Notes under the pieces: model-generated
Told to the model about the DNA's origin: nothing
What the model saw: the letters and a program-made list of their open reading frames with translations, nothing else
The model's database searches: none
Program-made: the position numbers and the translations under genes
Assembly (NCBI RefSeq): GCF_900200035.1
Contig: NZ_FZTC01000015.1
Location: 124,001 to 188,000 of the forward strand
Reading direction: 5' to 3'
DNA length: 64,000 nucleotides
Source of the DNA: Klebsiella grimontii
GTDB taxonomy: Bacteria > Pseudomonadota > Gammaproteobacteria > Enterobacterales > Enterobacteriaceae
Part shown: piece after piece, positions 17,149 through 27,176 of the stretch
How the letters are laid out: each line of letters begins with the position of its first letter
How positions within the stretch are numbered: the stretch's first letter is position 1

Positions 17149-18067
17149 TCCGTTAACCGCCCTCCTTGACGCAAGGCCCTTTATCCTGCTGGACGGCGCG
17201 ATGGCGACGGAGCTGGAAGCGCGCGGCTGTAATCTTGCCGACAGCCTGTGGTCGGCGAAAGTGCTGGTCGACAACCCGGAGCTTATCCGCGAAGTTCACC
17301 TCGACTATTTCCGCGCCGGCGCGCAGGTGGCGATCACCGCCAGCTATCAGGCGACGCCGGCGGGCTTTGCCGCCCGCGGGCTGGATGAAGCGCAGTCGAA
17401 AGCGCTGATCGGCAAAAGCGTCGAGCTGGCCCGCAAGGCGCGGGAGGCGTACCTGGCGGAAAACCCGCAGGCGGGCGCGCTGCTGGTTGCCGGTTCGGTC
17501 GGGCCGTACGGCGCCTACCTGGCGGACGGCTCGGAGTATCGCGGCGATTATCTCCGCAGCCATGAAGAATTTCAGGCGTTTCATCGTCCGCGCGTGGAAG
17601 CGCTGCTCGACGCCGGGGCCGATCTGCTGGCCTGCGAAACCCTACCCAACTTCGCCGAGATTAAAGCGCTGGCGGAGCTGCTGACCGCGTATCCGCGCGC
17701 GCGCGCGTGGTTCTCGTTTACCCTGCGCGATGCGCAGCACCTCAGCGACGGCACGCCGCTGCGGGAAGTAATTGGTGTGCTGGCAAACTATCCGCAGGTG
17801 GTGGCGCTGGGAATTAACTGTATCGCGCTGGAGAACACCACCGCCGCGCTGGCGCATCTGCATAGCCTGACGGCGCTGCCGCTGGTGGTTTATCCTAATT
17901 CCGGCGAGCACTATGACCCGGTCTCCAAAACCTGGCATCACCACGGCGAAGCCTGTGCAACGCTGGCGGGATATTTACCCCAGTGGCTGGCGGCGGGAGC
18001 GAAGCTGATTGGCGGCTGCTGCCGCACGACGCCGAAGGATATTGCCGAATTGAACGCGCAGCGTTGA
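17135..18067 (+). CDS. mmuM: Homocysteine S-methyltransferase
   Basis: This cytoplasmic zinc enzyme transfers the methyl group of S-methylmethionine (or S-adenosylmethionine) to homocysteine, giving methionine. It has 310 residues, the usual length. The N-terminal [15 protein letters not shown] and the zinc ligands GINC (middle) and GGCCRTTP (C-terminus) are all present. It overlaps mmuP by 14 bp. A run of seven CG dinucleotides (17694-17707) lies inside the gene, coding Arg-Ala repeats. Confidence 0.95.
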   Translation: MSQNNPLTALLDARPFILLDGAMATELEARGCNLADSLWSAKVLVDNPELIREVHLDYFRAGAQVAITASYQATPAGFAARGLDEAQSKALIGKSVELARKAREAYLAENPQAGALLVAGSVGPYGAYLADGSEYRGDYLRSHEEFQAFHRPRVEALLDAGADLLACETLPNFAEIKALAELLTAYPRARAWFSFTLRDAQHLSDGTPLREVIGVLANYPQVVALGINCIALENTTAALAHLHSLTALPLVVYPNSGEHYDPVSKTWHHHGEACATLAGYLPQWLAAGAKLIGGCCRTTPKDIAELNAQR

Positions 18068-18072
18068 GTTTG

Positions 18073-18152
18073 CGCCGGGTGGCGGCTGATGCCTTACCCG
18101 GCCTACAACCTGCACGAACCGTAGGCCGGCTAAGCGTGAGCGCTACCCGGCC
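18073..18152. repeat. Pair of REP palindromes (BIME-like) between mmuM and afuC
   Basis: Two REP units, GCCGGGTGGCGG...TTACCCGGC (18073-18107) and GTAGGCCGGCTAAGC...CTACCCGGCC (18121-18152), lie between the convergent mmuM and afuC genes, separated by 13 bp. Such pairs often mark the 3' ends of transcripts. Confidence 0.85.
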
Positions 18153-18156
18153 TCAA

Positions 18157-19203
18157 TCACCCGGCATCCGCTAACACAAACATCCCGTACGGATGGATTT
18201 CGAGATAATAGTGCTCGCCGACGTCCGGCTGCAGACGGGTGGCGTTAACCTGCAATAAGATCTCCTGCCCGTGCCACTCTACCGTCACCTCATACTGCGG
18301 CCCCATATAGGCCACGTGGCGGATCGTGCAGCGCTGGCTCTCCTCGCCGCGATCGCTCAGGGTGATCGCCTCCGGGCGGACGCCGACGCTGCCCTCGCCG
18401 TGGGCGGCAAAATGCGGCGGCCTCGGCAGCCGATAGCCATAAATATCGACAAAATCCTCGCTGAAGGCGGCCGGGAACAGGTTGGCGTCGCCCATAAAGC
18501 TCGCCATAAAGCGCGACGCGGGCTGGCGGTAAAGCTCCTGCGGCGAGCCGATCTGCATGATATGCCCCTTGTTCATCACCAGCACGGTATCGGAAACCGC
18601 AAAGGCTTCGCTCTGATCGTGGGTCACGTACAGCGAGGTGATATCAAACTGCTTTTGCAGTTCGCGGATCTTATCGCGCATGCTGCGCCGCAGGTTGGCG
18701 TCGAGGTTACTCAACGGCTCGTCAAACAGCAGCACCTTCGGCTTGAGGATCAGGGCGCGCGCCAGCGCCACGCGCTGCTGCTGGCCGCCGGAGATCTGAT
18801 CGACATAGCGGTCTTCGAATCCTTCCAGATCGACCATCGCCAGCGCCTCTTTCACCCGCGCTTTCACGTCGCCGCGCGGCACGCCAAGCATTTTCAGGCC
18901 GTAGCCGACGTTATCCCCCAGCGACATATGCGGGAACAGGGCGTACGACTGAAACACCATACAGATATCGCGCTGCTGAATGGAGCGATGGGTGACGTCT
19001 TCACCGTCGATGTAAATCTGCCCTTCGCTCGGTTTTTCCAGCCCGGCCACCAGGCGCAGGATGGTGGTCTTGCCGCAGCCGGAAGGGCCGAGCAGCGTCA
19101 CCATTTGCCCCTGAGGGATGGTGAGGTTGATATTGTCGATAACCATGTTGCTGCCGAATCGCTTGGTGACGTTGCGCAGCTCAACAAAATTTTTCTGACT
19201 CAT
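18157..19203 (-). CDS. afuC: AfuC, ABC transporter ATP-binding protein (sugar-phosphate/ferric family)
   Basis: This 348-residue ATPase powers the AfuAB importer. Walker A is GPSGCGKTT (near residue 40), the signature is ISGGQQQR, Walker B is [12 protein letters not shown], and a C-terminal TOBE-like regulatory domain follows ([11 protein letters not shown]). The start at 19203 is preferred to 19215 because GGAG lies just upstream and relatives begin [17 protein letters not shown]. The gene follows afuB with overlap or close coupling. Relatives were named for iron, but the AfuA receptor of Actinobacillus is known to bind hexose and heptose phosphates, which fits the UhpABC-like neighbours. 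Confidence 0.9.
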   Translation of the reverse strand: MSQKNFVELRNVTKRFGSNMVIDNINLTIPQGQMVTLLGPSGCGKTTILRLVAGLEKPSEGQIYIDGEDVTHRSIQQRDICMVFQSYALFPHMSLGDNVGYGLKMLGVPRGDVKARVKEALAMVDLEGFEDRYVDQISGGQQQRVALARALILKPKVLLFDEPLSNLDANLRRSMRDKIRELQKQFDITSLYVTHDQSEAFAVSDTVLVMNKGHIMQIGSPQELYRQPASRFMASFMGDANLFPAAFSEDFVDIYGYRLPRPPHFAAHGEGSVGVRPEAITLSDRGEESQRCTIRHVAYMGPQYEVTVEWHGQEILLQVNATRLQPDVGEHYYLEIHPYGMFVLADAG

Positions 19204-19214
19204 AGAGCGCTCCA

Positions 19215-21293
19215 TTACGCCTGGTTTTTGGCTTTTGAACGGGAGATGCGCGCTTCCCCGATCAGCCAGTCAAAGAGGAAAATAATCGCCAGCATCACAA
19301 CGATCAGAATCGATCCGTAGGCGATCGCCACGCCGTATTCGCCGTCTTCCACCCGGTTGAGGATATAGGCGGTAGCGACGCGGGTGTCCGGCGTCACGAG
19401 GAACACAATGGCGCTGACGGTGGTAATGGCGCGCACAAAGCTGTAGATCAGCGCCGAGAGGATCGCCGGGCGCAGCAGCGGCAGCAGAATGTGCGTAATG
19501 GTGCGCAGGGAACCCGCGCGCAGGCTGAGCGAGGCTTCGTCGAGCGATTTGTCGATCTGGCCTAAACCGGCAATGCCCGCCCGAATGCCCACCGGTACGT
19601 TACGCATCACCATCGAGATAATCACAATCGCCGCCGTTCCGGTGAGGTACACCGGCGCGCTGTTAAAGGCGAGAATATAGGAGACGCCCGCCACGGTGCC
19701 CGGCACCGCGAAGCACAGCATGGTGGTGAACTCGATGGTCTTTTTGCCTTTAAACTGCTGTCGCACCACGATCCAGGCGATCAGCAGGCCGAAGGCGGCG
19801 GTGATCGGCGCGGCGATCCCGGCATACAGCAGGGTATCGAGCAGCGAAGGCCAGGCGCCGTCGCTCATCCCCTGGCCGAACAGCTTGATAAAGTTATCCA
19901 GCGTCAGGGTGTAGTCCACGCCCCAGTTAACGGTAAAGCTGCCGTAGAAAATGCTGCCGTAGAGCAGGGCATTGAAGGCGATCCACACCGCCAGAATGGC
20001 GATCACGCTCCACACCAGGGTCACCGGCAGCGGCTGCACGTCGCCGCGATAGGACTTGCCGGAAACCGTGACGTACGAACGCTTGCCGATCCACATATAT
20101 TGAATGCAGAACACCAGCAGCGAGAACAGCAGCAGGAACGCGCCGAGGGTACTGGCGGCCTGATAATCGAGCTGCGAACCGGTGATATAGAAGTAGATTT
20201 GCGTCGCCAGCACGTCGAAGTTGCCGCCGAGCACCAGCGGGTTGCTGAAGTCGGCCAGCGACTGAACGATGACGATTAAAAACGCGTTCGCCAGCGCTGG
20301 TTTCAGCAGCGGGACGAAGACGCCGTTGAAGGTCTGCCAGCGGCTGGCGCGCAGGGTGTACGACGCCTCCTCCAGCGACGGATGAATGGTCTTAATCGCG
20401 CCGTCGAGGATCATAAACGCCATCGGGGTGAACGCCAGCACCTGCGCCAGCCAGATGCCGGTAAATCCGTACAGCCAGTTGGTGTTGGTTAAGCCGAACC
20501 AGTCGACCATCAGTTCGGTGACGTAGCCGGAACGGCCCATCATCAGGGTGACGCCGAGGCCGACGACAAACGGCGGGGTGACGATCGGCAGAATCGAGAA
20601 AATGCGGCCGATAATCGCGCTGCGCTTCGCGATGCGGGTGGTGTAAATCGCCAGCACCAGGCCAAAGAAGGTGCAGCCGACGCCTACCGCAATTGACAGG
20701 CCGATCGAGTTAATAATAACCTGGACAATATGCGCCTGCGACAGCACGGCCATAAACGCCAGCGGAGCAAATTCGCCCGCGTCGTTGGTGAACATCGGGA
20801 TAAAAATAGCGATGCTCGGCCAGACGATAAAGACGCCGATTAACGCCACGATGGCGACCAGCGAACCGATCACAAAGCGGTCGCCGCCCAGCCATTCCAG
20901 GCGGGTGAGCGCCAGGGTCATGATGGCCCCCAGCGCGACAAACAGCACGATGGTGGCGTAGCCTAACCCGCGGCCTTCCACGGTGGCGCTGACGACGATA
21001 AACGCCATACATAAAAACGCCCAGCCGGCATCAAGATAGTGGCGGCTGCGCTGCTCCCGCCTCGCCTCCTGCCATGGACGAATCAGCAGCAGGCTCGGCA
21101 GCAGATACCACAGCCAGCTGATATTCAGCTGTGACCAGCCGTAGGCCGCGAGAATTTCATCGCTCGTGGACTCCAGCAGACCGTAATCCAGGCTCCAGCT
21201 CGGCAGCAGGGCAAACGCCAGCCAGCCGAATAAAACCCAAAGGAATATCGCATCCCGCTTTTTCACGGGATGGAGTGCAAGCGTGTGTGACAT
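19215..21293 (-). CDS. afuB: AfuB, ABC transporter permease (fused double permease)
   Basis: This 692-residue inner-membrane protein contains two permease halves in one chain, as in FbpB/AfuB proteins. EAA-type loops are seen twice: [16 protein letters not shown] in the first half and [16 protein letters not shown] in the second. The start at 21293 ([14 protein letters not shown]) is chosen over 21338 because the longer version would run through a REP element; GGAAAA lies upstream. The C-terminus is basic (SRSKAKNQA). It would form the whole channel alone. Confidence 0.9.
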   Translation of the reverse strand: MSHTLALHPVKKRDAIFLWVLFGWLAFALLPSWSLDYGLLESTSDEILAAYGWSQLNISWLWYLLPSLLLIRPWQEARREQRSRHYLDAGWAFLCMAFIVVSATVEGRGLGYATIVLFVALGAIMTLALTRLEWLGGDRFVIGSLVAIVALIGVFIVWPSIAIFIPMFTNDAGEFAPLAFMAVLSQAHIVQVIINSIGLSIAVGVGCTFFGLVLAIYTTRIAKRSAIIGRIFSILPIVTPPFVVGLGVTLMMGRSGYVTELMVDWFGLTNTNWLYGFTGIWLAQVLAFTPMAFMILDGAIKTIHPSLEEASYTLRASRWQTFNGVFVPLLKPALANAFLIVIVQSLADFSNPLVLGGNFDVLATQIYFYITGSQLDYQAASTLGAFLLLFSLLVFCIQYMWIGKRSYVTVSGKSYRGDVQPLPVTLVWSVIAILAVWIAFNALLYGSIFYGSFTVNWGVDYTLTLDNFIKLFGQGMSDGAWPSLLDTLLYAGIAAPITAAFGLLIAWIVVRQQFKGKKTIEFTTMLCFAVPGTVAGVSYILAFNSAPVYLTGTAAIVIISMVMRNVPVGIRAGIAGLGQIDKSLDEASLSLRAGSLRTITHILLPLLRPAILSALIYSFVRAITTVSAIVFLVTPDTRVATAYILNRVEDGEYGVAIAYGSILIVVMLAIIFLFDWLIGEARISRSKAKNQA

Positions 21294-21308
21294 AAGTTTT
21301 CCGGTGTC

Positions 21309-21343
21309 GTAGGCCGGGTAGGGCGTTGATGCCGCCACCCGGC
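21309..21343. repeat. REP palindrome inside the afu operon
   Basis: The unit GTAGGCCGGGTAGGGCG...GCCGCCACCCGGC lies in the 69-bp gap between afuA and afuB. In this position it could stabilise the upstream afuA message or lower permease expression relative to the receptor, a known effect of intra-operon REPs. Confidence 0.85.
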
Positions 21344-21362
21344 AAATGAACGCAATGCGGGC

Positions 21363-22394
21363 TTATTTACCCATCTTCACTTCGCTAACCCATTTATTGA
21401 TGAGCGCTTTACGCACGTCCGTTGAGCCGTATTTATCCATGTCATAGTTGATGAGCTTCAGGTCGTCGAGCTTCAGCGAGTTCGGCGAGGTTTCGGCGGT
21501 GGTGTTGGTCAGGATCTGATAAGACTTACCTTTCTTCCACGCCAGCTCCTGGGCCTCTTTCGACAGCACCCAGTCGACAAACAGTTTGGCGTTGTCGAGG
21601 TTGCGCGCGCCCTTCAGGATACTGACGCCGCCAATTTCATAGCCGGTGCCTTCGCACGGCGAGATCAGCTCCAGCGGCGCGCCCTGTTCTTTTTCCAGCG
21701 AATAGTCGTGCAGGAAGCCGATGCCGATGGCCGTTTCACCGCGGGCGGCGTTGCGCGCCGGGGCGATACCGGATTTCGTGTACTGGGAGACGTTAGCGTT
21801 GAGCTGTTTAAGATAATCGAAAGCCTGATCGTCCCCCCACAGCTGGGCGAAGGTCGCCAGCGCGGTGTAGGCGGTGCCGGAACTCTGCGGGTCGGCAATC
21901 TGGATTTCGCCTTTATATTCCGGTTTGGTCAGATCTTTCCAGCATTTCGGCACCGGCAGATTTTTCTCTTTCAGGCGCTGGGTGTTTACGCCGAAGCCGA
22001 GAATGCCAACGTACACCGCCGAGGAGTAGTTGCCTTTCAGCTTCGCCGGATCGCGGAACTGCTCCATGACCTGCGTAAGATTCGGCGATTTATAGGGCTG
22101 CAGCAGGCCCATTTCACCGGCCTGGGACTGCGGGTCGAGGGTGCCGCCGTACCAGACATCCGCCTGCGGGTTTTTCTTCTCGGCATCGACCTTCGCCAGC
22201 GTGCTGCCGGAACCGTTGCGAATAAATGAGGTTTTCACGTCATATTTTTCGCCGAAGGCTTTGGTTTCCGCCTCACACATTTCGTTGGTGGCGCTGCAAT
22301 AGACCACCAGACGACCTTTGGCGTGCACCGCGCCGCTTAACGTCGCCAGCGCAATGCCGGAAGCAATCAGGGTAGTGACCAGCGTTTTTTTCAT
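21363..22394 (-). CDS. afuA: AfuA, periplasmic binding protein (sugar-phosphate family)
   Basis: This 343-residue receptor has a signal peptide (MKKTLVTTLIASG..., cleavage near VHA, residue 25) and a bacterial extracellular-binding (FbpA/AfuA-like) fold starting RLVVYCSATNEMCEAE. Motifs include RNGSGSTLAKVDAE, ADVWYGGTLDPQSQA and IADPQSSGTAYTAL. The paired Tyr residues typical of FbpA iron receptors are not obvious at the C-terminus, which favours a non-iron ligand. Its start codon overlaps the stop of the UhpC-like gene (TAATG), so sensor and receptor are coupled in translation. Confidence 0.88.
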   Translation of the reverse strand: MKKTLVTTLIASGIALATLSGAVHAKGRLVVYCSATNEMCEAETKAFGEKYDVKTSFIRNGSGSTLAKVDAEKKNPQADVWYGGTLDPQSQAGEMGLLQPYKSPNLTQVMEQFRDPAKLKGNYSSAVYVGILGFGVNTQRLKEKNLPVPKCWKDLTKPEYKGEIQIADPQSSGTAYTALATFAQLWGDDQAFDYLKQLNANVSQYTKSGIAPARNAARGETAIGIGFLHDYSLEKEQGAPLELISPCEGTGYEIGGVSILKGARNLDNAKLFVDWVLSKEAQELAWKKGKSYQILTNTTAETSPNSLKLDDLKLINYDMDKYGSTDVRKALINKWVSEVKMGK

Positions 22395-23695
22395 TATTTT
22401 ATCCTTTGAGCAGCAGAGGTAGTAATGCTCGCCATCAGCAGCGGCATCAGCAATAAACCCATCAGAACTGCGGCGACCGAGAGCAAACTGAACATCCCCG
22501 ACCAGCCGTAGCGTTCAATGACCAGCGACAGAGGCCAGCCCGCCAGCGCTGCCCCCAAATAGGCGAACAGGCCGAGAAATCCGCTGATGGAACCCGCCGC
22601 CGCTTTGTGTCCGCACTCCACCGCCGCGAGGCCAATCAGCATTTGCGGGCCAAAAACGAAGAAGCCCACCGTAAAGAAACAGACCGCCAGCAGCGCGTAG
22701 TGGTGCACCGGCGCCAGCCAGAGCGCGGCGACGGAGACCATCAGCCCCAGCGTGAACAATAAAATCATCGGCGCCCGCTGGCCGCTGAACAGCAGATCCG
22801 AACCCCATCCGGCGAACAGCGCCCCGAGCAGGCCGCCCGCTTCAAACAGCATCACCGTGGCGTTGGCGCTGAGCAGATTGACGCCGTGGCTCTCCGTCAG
22901 CCAGATGTTGCCCCAGTCGTTGAGCGCGATGCGGATCAGGTAGACCAGCACGTAAGAGACGCCCAGCAGCCAGATCATCGGATTCTTCAGCATCGTGGTG
23001 CGCAGCATCTGCCATAGCCCCATCGGCGGGCTTTGCCGCTCCTGGCGCAGCTCCAGCGGGTCGTTACGCCAGCTGCCTACTGAAGGCAATCCCTCTTCGC
23101 GGGGCGTTCCTTTCAGCTGTAGCGTTAACCAGATGCCTGATGCCATGCTGATCATCCCCGGTGCCAGCATCGCCGCCTGCCAGCCCCACCAGTGGGCGGC
23201 AAAGGCGCTAATCAGCGGGATAATCGCCCCGCCGATATTGATCGACATATTCCAGCAGCCCCACCAGAAGCCGCGTTCGTTGCGCGAGTACCAGTGGGTC
23301 AGCAGGCGGGCGCAGGGAGGCCAGCCCCAGCCCTGAAAAAATCCGTTCAGCGTCCAGACCGCCAGCAGCAGCGTCAGCGACTCGCCGAAGGCGAACACCA
23401 CGTTCAGTAGACCGGTGGCGAACAGGCCCGCGCCCATAAACCAGCGCTGCCCGTGGCTGTCGTGCCACAGCCCGGCGGCAAACTTCGACAGGCCGTAGGT
23501 CAGATAAAACAGCGACCCCAGCAGGCCAATATCGCCTTTATCCAGCCCCAGATCCGTTTGCAGCGCCGGCAATACGTAGTTGACGCTTTTGCGCGTCAGA
23601 TAAAACGCCGCATATCCGATGACCATGTACATCAGCAGCTGCGGACGCAGCGTCCGGTAATGGTGATTGATGTCGGTTGCTGAGCGTGCGTGCAT
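22394..23695 (-). CDS. UhpC-like sugar-phosphate sensor/transporter (MFS, OPA family)
   Basis: This 433-residue membrane protein has the organophosphate:phosphate antiporter fold. It matches UhpC closely: YAAFYLTRKSVNYVLPAL at the start, DIGLLGSLFYLTYGLSKF, NGFFQGWGWPPCARLLTHWYS, INDWGNIWLTESHGV, FFTVGFFVFGPQMLIG and LGLFAYLGAALAGWPL. In E. coli, UhpC senses external glucose-6-phosphate and activates the UhpB kinase while being a weak transporter. Here it is the first gene of the afu operon (1-bp overlap with afuA). A UhpT homologue is not in the window. Confidence 0.85.
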   Translation of the reverse strand: MHARSATDINHHYRTLRPQLLMYMVIGYAAFYLTRKSVNYVLPALQTDLGLDKGDIGLLGSLFYLTYGLSKFAAGLWHDSHGQRWFMGAGLFATGLLNVVFAFGESLTLLLAVWTLNGFFQGWGWPPCARLLTHWYSRNERGFWWGCWNMSINIGGAIIPLISAFAAHWWGWQAAMLAPGMISMASGIWLTLQLKGTPREEGLPSVGSWRNDPLELRQERQSPPMGLWQMLRTTMLKNPMIWLLGVSYVLVYLIRIALNDWGNIWLTESHGVNLLSANATVMLFEAGGLLGALFAGWGSDLLFSGQRAPMILLFTLGLMVSVAALWLAPVHHYALLAVCFFTVGFFVFGPQMLIGLAAVECGHKAAAGSISGFLGLFAYLGAALAGWPLSLVIERYGWSGMFSLLSVAAVLMGLLLMPLLMASITTSAAQRIK

Positions 23696-23714
23696 AGCCG
23701 TCTCCGTTTTGCTG

Positions 23715-23775
23715 ACTATATGAAAGTGAAATCGAAAGGGGATGAGAGAAAGTCCGCAGTGACTAAGACTTTTTC
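23715..23775 (-). promoter_or_regulatory. Activator-type promoter of the uhpC-like/afuABC operon
   Basis: In the 84-bp gap before the UhpC-like gene, read on the minus strand, TATAGT (23720-23715) is a good -10 box and the sequence 17 bp upstream (ATCCCC) is a poor -35 box. An inverted repeat, GAAAAAGTC / GACTTTCTC with a 12-bp gap (23775-23746), is centred about 50 bp before the expected start. This is the layout of a promoter driven by a response regulator, most likely the UhpA-like protein encoded next door. Confidence 0.5.
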
Positions 23776-23779
23776 CTGG

Positions 23780-25321
23780 TTAGCCGGCTGTTTGTTGCAA
23801 ATTTGTGGGCAAGTTAACAATTACGCGTGTGCCGCGCTGCGACTCCAGCGTCAGCTCTCCGCCGAGGGCGCTGACCCGTTCACGCATGCCCTGAATGCCG
23901 AAGCCGGCCATTTGGTCGGCGCGAAGTCCGATGCCGTTGTCTTTTACCTCCAGGCGCAGCAGCGCGCCCTGCTGAAACAGGGCAATGGCGACTTCGCTGG
24001 CGTCGGCGTGCTTACAGACGTTATTAAGCAGCTCCTGCAGCAGCCGATAGAGGGTGAAGCGCACCGTTTCGCTCTCCGGCGTGGCGGTGAGCCGGTAGTC
24101 AAAGCGGCAGCGGATACCGCGCTCGGCAAAGGCAAACTCATTGAGCAGATGGTGCAGCGCCTCTTTAAACGACAGCTCATCGAGGGCCGGAGGGCGCAGC
24201 TGGCGCAGCAGCTGGCGGGTGGAGTGGTGAATGCGTCGGGCGAGATCGTTAATCTGGCTGGCGGCGGCCTGAGTTTGCGCCGGATCGCGCGCCCGCTTTA
24301 CCAGCTGCGACTGGATCTGAATGGCGGTAATATTCTGGCCGATTTCATCGTGCAGCTCGCGCGCCAGGCTTTTGCGCGTATCCTCTTCGGTATGGATCAG
24401 CTTTTCGGCCAGCGCCCGCCGCGCCGCCAGCTCCGCTTCCAGCCGCTGGCGATAGTGGTGCAGGTTTTGCGCGAGGTGCTGCTGGCGGCTGATGGCAATC
24501 CCCAGCCCGATGCCGAGCAGCGCCTGGGTGGCCAGAAAAATCTCCAGCTCCACCAGATTGCTGAATCCAACGCCAACCTGGCGGGCGATGGTGATCATCA
24601 TGCTGCCCAGCAGGCCGGAGAGGACGCCGCCCTGCCAGCCGAACTTCCACGCCATCACCACGTTAGGCAGAAATACCACAATCAGCAGCAGGCGCTCGAT
24701 TTCCGGCGACAGCACCATTTGGGTGCCGATACCGATGATAAAGAACAGGCTGCACCAGATGATCAGCGAGGTGCGCAGCGGCGGATTGTTGGTATCCAGC
24801 CCCAGCAGGTGGTAGCGGTGCTGCTGGCGCAGGAATTCAAAGATCAGATAGACAAACGGCGTCAGCAGCACCCCGCCGGTAAACGAGGCCAGGCCGAGCA
24901 TCATCGCCGGGCTTTTCACAAACGGCGACAGCAGGGCGGTGTTGAGTAATGCGCTGGCGGTAACCGTGGCCAGCAGCAGCGTCAGCCGCTGCCAGTAAAG
25001 GGGGAAGCGGTGCCAGAACTGCTGGGCGATGCCGGCGGGGAGCAGGCCGATCAAGGGCGCGGCCAGCAGAAGATAGCCGTTCAGCAGCTGTTCGCCGTGC
25101 AGCCAGAGCAGCATCAGCATGGGAGGCAGCGCCAGCGCGGGCCAGTAGCGGCGCGAAAGCAGGATCAGCAGCGCCAGATAGACGCCGTGCGGCAGGAACA
25201 GCGCCGCCTGCTGGCCGTTATGGGTCAGGTAAAACCCGAGCGTCCACAGCATTAGCCAGCCGCTTCCCCAGGCCAGCACGATGAACAGCGAAATCACCCC
25301 GTGGCGAAGGCTGCGCGACAT
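23780..25321 (-). CDS. UhpB-like sensor histidine kinase
   Basis: This 513-residue kinase has about eight N-terminal membrane segments (MASE1-like, residues 1-300), a HisKA_3 dimerisation domain with the phospho-acceptor His in LARELHDEIGQNITAIQ, and a C-terminal HATPase domain (LQELLNNVCKHADASEV, then NGIGL and GFGIQGMRERV). This is UhpB architecture. It overlaps the UhpA-like gene by one base (TAATG). Partners: the UhpC-like sensor downstream and the UhpA-like regulator upstream. The inducer is inferred to be an extracellular sugar phosphate. Confidence 0.88.
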   Translation of the reverse strand: MSRSLRHGVISLFIVLAWGSGWLMLWTLGFYLTHNGQQAALFLPHGVYLALLILLSRRYWPALALPPMLMLLWLHGEQLLNGYLLLAAPLIGLLPAGIAQQFWHRFPLYWQRLTLLLATVTASALLNTALLSPFVKSPAMMLGLASFTGGVLLTPFVYLIFEFLRQQHRYHLLGLDTNNPPLRTSLIIWCSLFFIIGIGTQMVLSPEIERLLLIVVFLPNVVMAWKFGWQGGVLSGLLGSMMITIARQVGVGFSNLVELEIFLATQALLGIGLGIAISRQQHLAQNLHHYRQRLEAELAARRALAEKLIHTEEDTRKSLARELHDEIGQNITAIQIQSQLVKRARDPAQTQAAASQINDLARRIHHSTRQLLRQLRPPALDELSFKEALHHLLNEFAFAERGIRCRFDYRLTATPESETVRFTLYRLLQELLNNVCKHADASEVAIALFQQGALLRLEVKDNGIGLRADQMAGFGIQGMRERVSALGGELTLESQRGTRVIVNLPTNLQQTAG

Positions 25322-25950
25322 TAATGACCCGCCAGCAGCTGGTGGTCGAGGGCGAAATGGACCAGATCAATGGTGCTGTGACACTGCAGTTTGCCCAGCA
25401 CGTTGGCGCGATGGACGTGCACCGTCTTATGGCTGAGCTCGAGCTTGAAGGCGATCTCCTTGACGCTGTCGCCTTTAACCAGCAAATCAAAGACTTCGCG
25501 TTCACGCGGGGTGAGCACCTCCAGCACCTGCGCCGGTTGCTCTCCGCCGCGCAGCGCCCGCAGCGCATCGGCGCACAGGTAGTGTCCGCCCATACCGACG
25601 GAACGCACCGCCTGCACGAGCTCCTCCGGGCCGCAGCGTTTGGTCAGATAGCCGCTGGCGCCGGCATCAAGTGCGCTCTGCACGAAGGTGGGGGTGTCGT
25701 AAATACTGAGAATGATGGCGCGGAACTGCGGCTTTTGCGCGCGCAGGCGCTTTAGCAGGCTCAGGCCGTTCTCATCCGGCATGGCGATATCCATGACCGC
25801 CACGTCGACATCGTCGCGCAGCAGCGCCGGCCAGGCTTGCGCCGAGCTGCTGAACTGGCCAACCACCTCGAGATCTTCTTCGAGGCTGAGTAACTGCGCA
25901 AAGCCTGAACGCACCACCACATGGTCATCGACCAGCACCACTCGAATCAT
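25321..25950 (-). CDS. UhpA-like NarL-family response regulator
   Basis: This 209-residue regulator has a receiver domain (acidic DDH near residue 8, phospho-acceptor Asp in VAVMDIAMPD, Lys in GYLTKRCGPEE) and a LuxR-type helix-turn-helix (LTPREREVFDLLVKGDSVKEIAFKL, then HKTVHVHRANVLGKL). It resembles UhpA along its length. It is the first gene of the cluster and is expected to activate the promoter before the UhpC-like gene. The upstream gap of 252 bp to tauA holds divergent promoters. Confidence 0.88.
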   Translation of the reverse strand: MIRVVLVDDHVVVRSGFAQLLSLEEDLEVVGQFSSSAQAWPALLRDDVDVAVMDIAMPDENGLSLLKRLRAQKPQFRAIILSIYDTPTFVQSALDAGASGYLTKRCGPEELVQAVRSVGMGGHYLCADALRALRGGEQPAQVLEVLTPREREVFDLLVKGDSVKEIAFKLELSHKTVHVHRANVLGKLQCHSTIDLVHFALDHQLLAGH

Positions 25951-26118
25951 GTTTCTTCTCTCTTAGCGCATCATGGTTCTATGATGCCTGCCGCCGCTGC
26001 GCTGGCAATCAATCAGGCGCAGTTATGCAATCCAAGTAACAGAATCGCAATAAAAGCCAGGTCGCGGTTTTTGTGAAAATTAACTAACCATTGCCATTTT
26101 TTTTCTAAAAACGCTTTG

Positions 26119-26131
26119 TTCTTAGCAAGAA
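26119..26131. promoter_or_regulatory. Inverted repeat upstream of tauA, possible Cbl/CysB-family site
   Basis: TTCTT-AGC-AAGAA is a perfect inverted repeat in an AT-rich region about 75-85 bp before the tauA start. In E. coli, tauABCD needs the LysR-type activator Cbl under sulfate starvation and Cbl sites are AT-rich. The match is structural only. Confidence 0.3.
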
Positions 26132-26202
26132 TTTTTAATTACTTCATCAAACGCATCGCGCCGGAAATACTGCACCCATAACAACTATGGGAAGCAGACA
26201 CT

Positions 26203-27165
26203 ATGGCACTATCATCGCGTATCACACTCATTGCCGCGCTGGCGCTGGCGGCATTTCAGGCCCAGGCGGTCAACGTCACCGTGGCGTACCAGACCTCCGC
26301 CGAGCCGGCGAAAGTCGCCCAGGCGGACAACACTTTCGCTAAAGCCAGCGGGGCGACCGTCGACTGGCGCAAGTTTGACAGCGGCGCGAGCATCGTGCGG
26401 GCGCTGGCTTCCGGCGACGTGCAGATCGGCAACCTCGGCTCCAGCCCGCTGGCGGTCGCCGCCACCCAGCAGGTGCCGATTGAAGTGTTTCTGCTGGCCT
26501 CAAAGCTCGGTAACTCCGAAGCGCTGGTGGTGAAGAAGAGCATCACCAAACCGCAGGACCTGATCGGCAAACGCATCGCCGTTCCTTTTATCTCCACCAC
26601 CCACTACAGCCTGCTGTCGGCGCTGAAGCACTGGGGGATTAAACCGGGCCAGGTGCAGATCCTTAACCTGCAGCCGCCGGCGATTATCGCCGCCTGGCAG
26701 CGCGGCGACATTGACGGCGCCTACGTCTGGGCGCCAGCGGTTAACGCGCTGGAAAAAGAGGGCACGGTTCTCACCGACTCGTCGCAGGTGGGCGAGTGGG
26801 GCGCGCCGACGCTGGACGTGTGGGTAGTACGCAAAGACTTTGCCGAAAAGCATCCTGATATTGTCAAAGCCTTCGCCAAAAGCGCCATTGACGCGCAGCA
26901 ACCCTATATCGCCAACCCGGACGAATGGCTGAAGCAGCCGGAAAACATCAGCAAGCTGGCGCGCTTAAGCGGCGTACCGGAAGCCGACGTGCCGGGGCTG
27001 GTGAAAGGCAATACCTACCTGACCGCCGCCCAGCAGGCGCAGGAGCTGAACGGGCCGGTGAATAAAGCCATCATCGACACCGCGAAGTTCCTTAAAGAGC
27101 AGGGCAAAGTGCCCGCCGCCGGCAGCGACTACAGCCAGTACGTTACCGACCGTTTTGTGAAGTAA
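26203..27165 (+). CDS. tauA: Taurine ABC transporter periplasmic binding protein
   Basis: This 320-residue receptor captures taurine in the periplasm. A signal peptide ends at AQA (residue 22), and the mature protein begins [18 protein letters not shown]. Family motifs include [35 protein letters not shown] and [20 protein letters not shown]. It is the first gene of tauABCD, which supplies sulfur from sulfonates during sulfate starvation. The ATG at 26203 has GGGAAG upstream. Confidence 0.96.
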   Translation: MALSSRITLIAALALAAFQAQAVNVTVAYQTSAEPAKVAQADNTFAKASGATVDWRKFDSGASIVRALASGDVQIGNLGSSPLAVAATQQVPIEVFLLASKLGNSEALVVKKSITKPQDLIGKRIAVPFISTTHYSLLSALKHWGIKPGQVQILNLQPPAIIAAWQRGDIDGAYVWAPAVNALEKEGTVLTDSSQVGEWGAPTLDVWVVRKDFAEKHPDIVKAFAKSAIDAQQPYIANPDEWLKQPENISKLARLSGVPEADVPGLVKGNTYLTAAQQAQELNGPVNKAIIDTAKFLKEQGKVPAAGSDYSQYVTDRFVK

Positions 27166-27176
27166 AGGGGGTCATG

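Noticed and set aside
23690-24949. 419-codon plus-strand frame opposite the UhpB-like kinase
   Set aside because: Antisense to a clear histidine kinase and would cross the activator-type promoter; no family motif.
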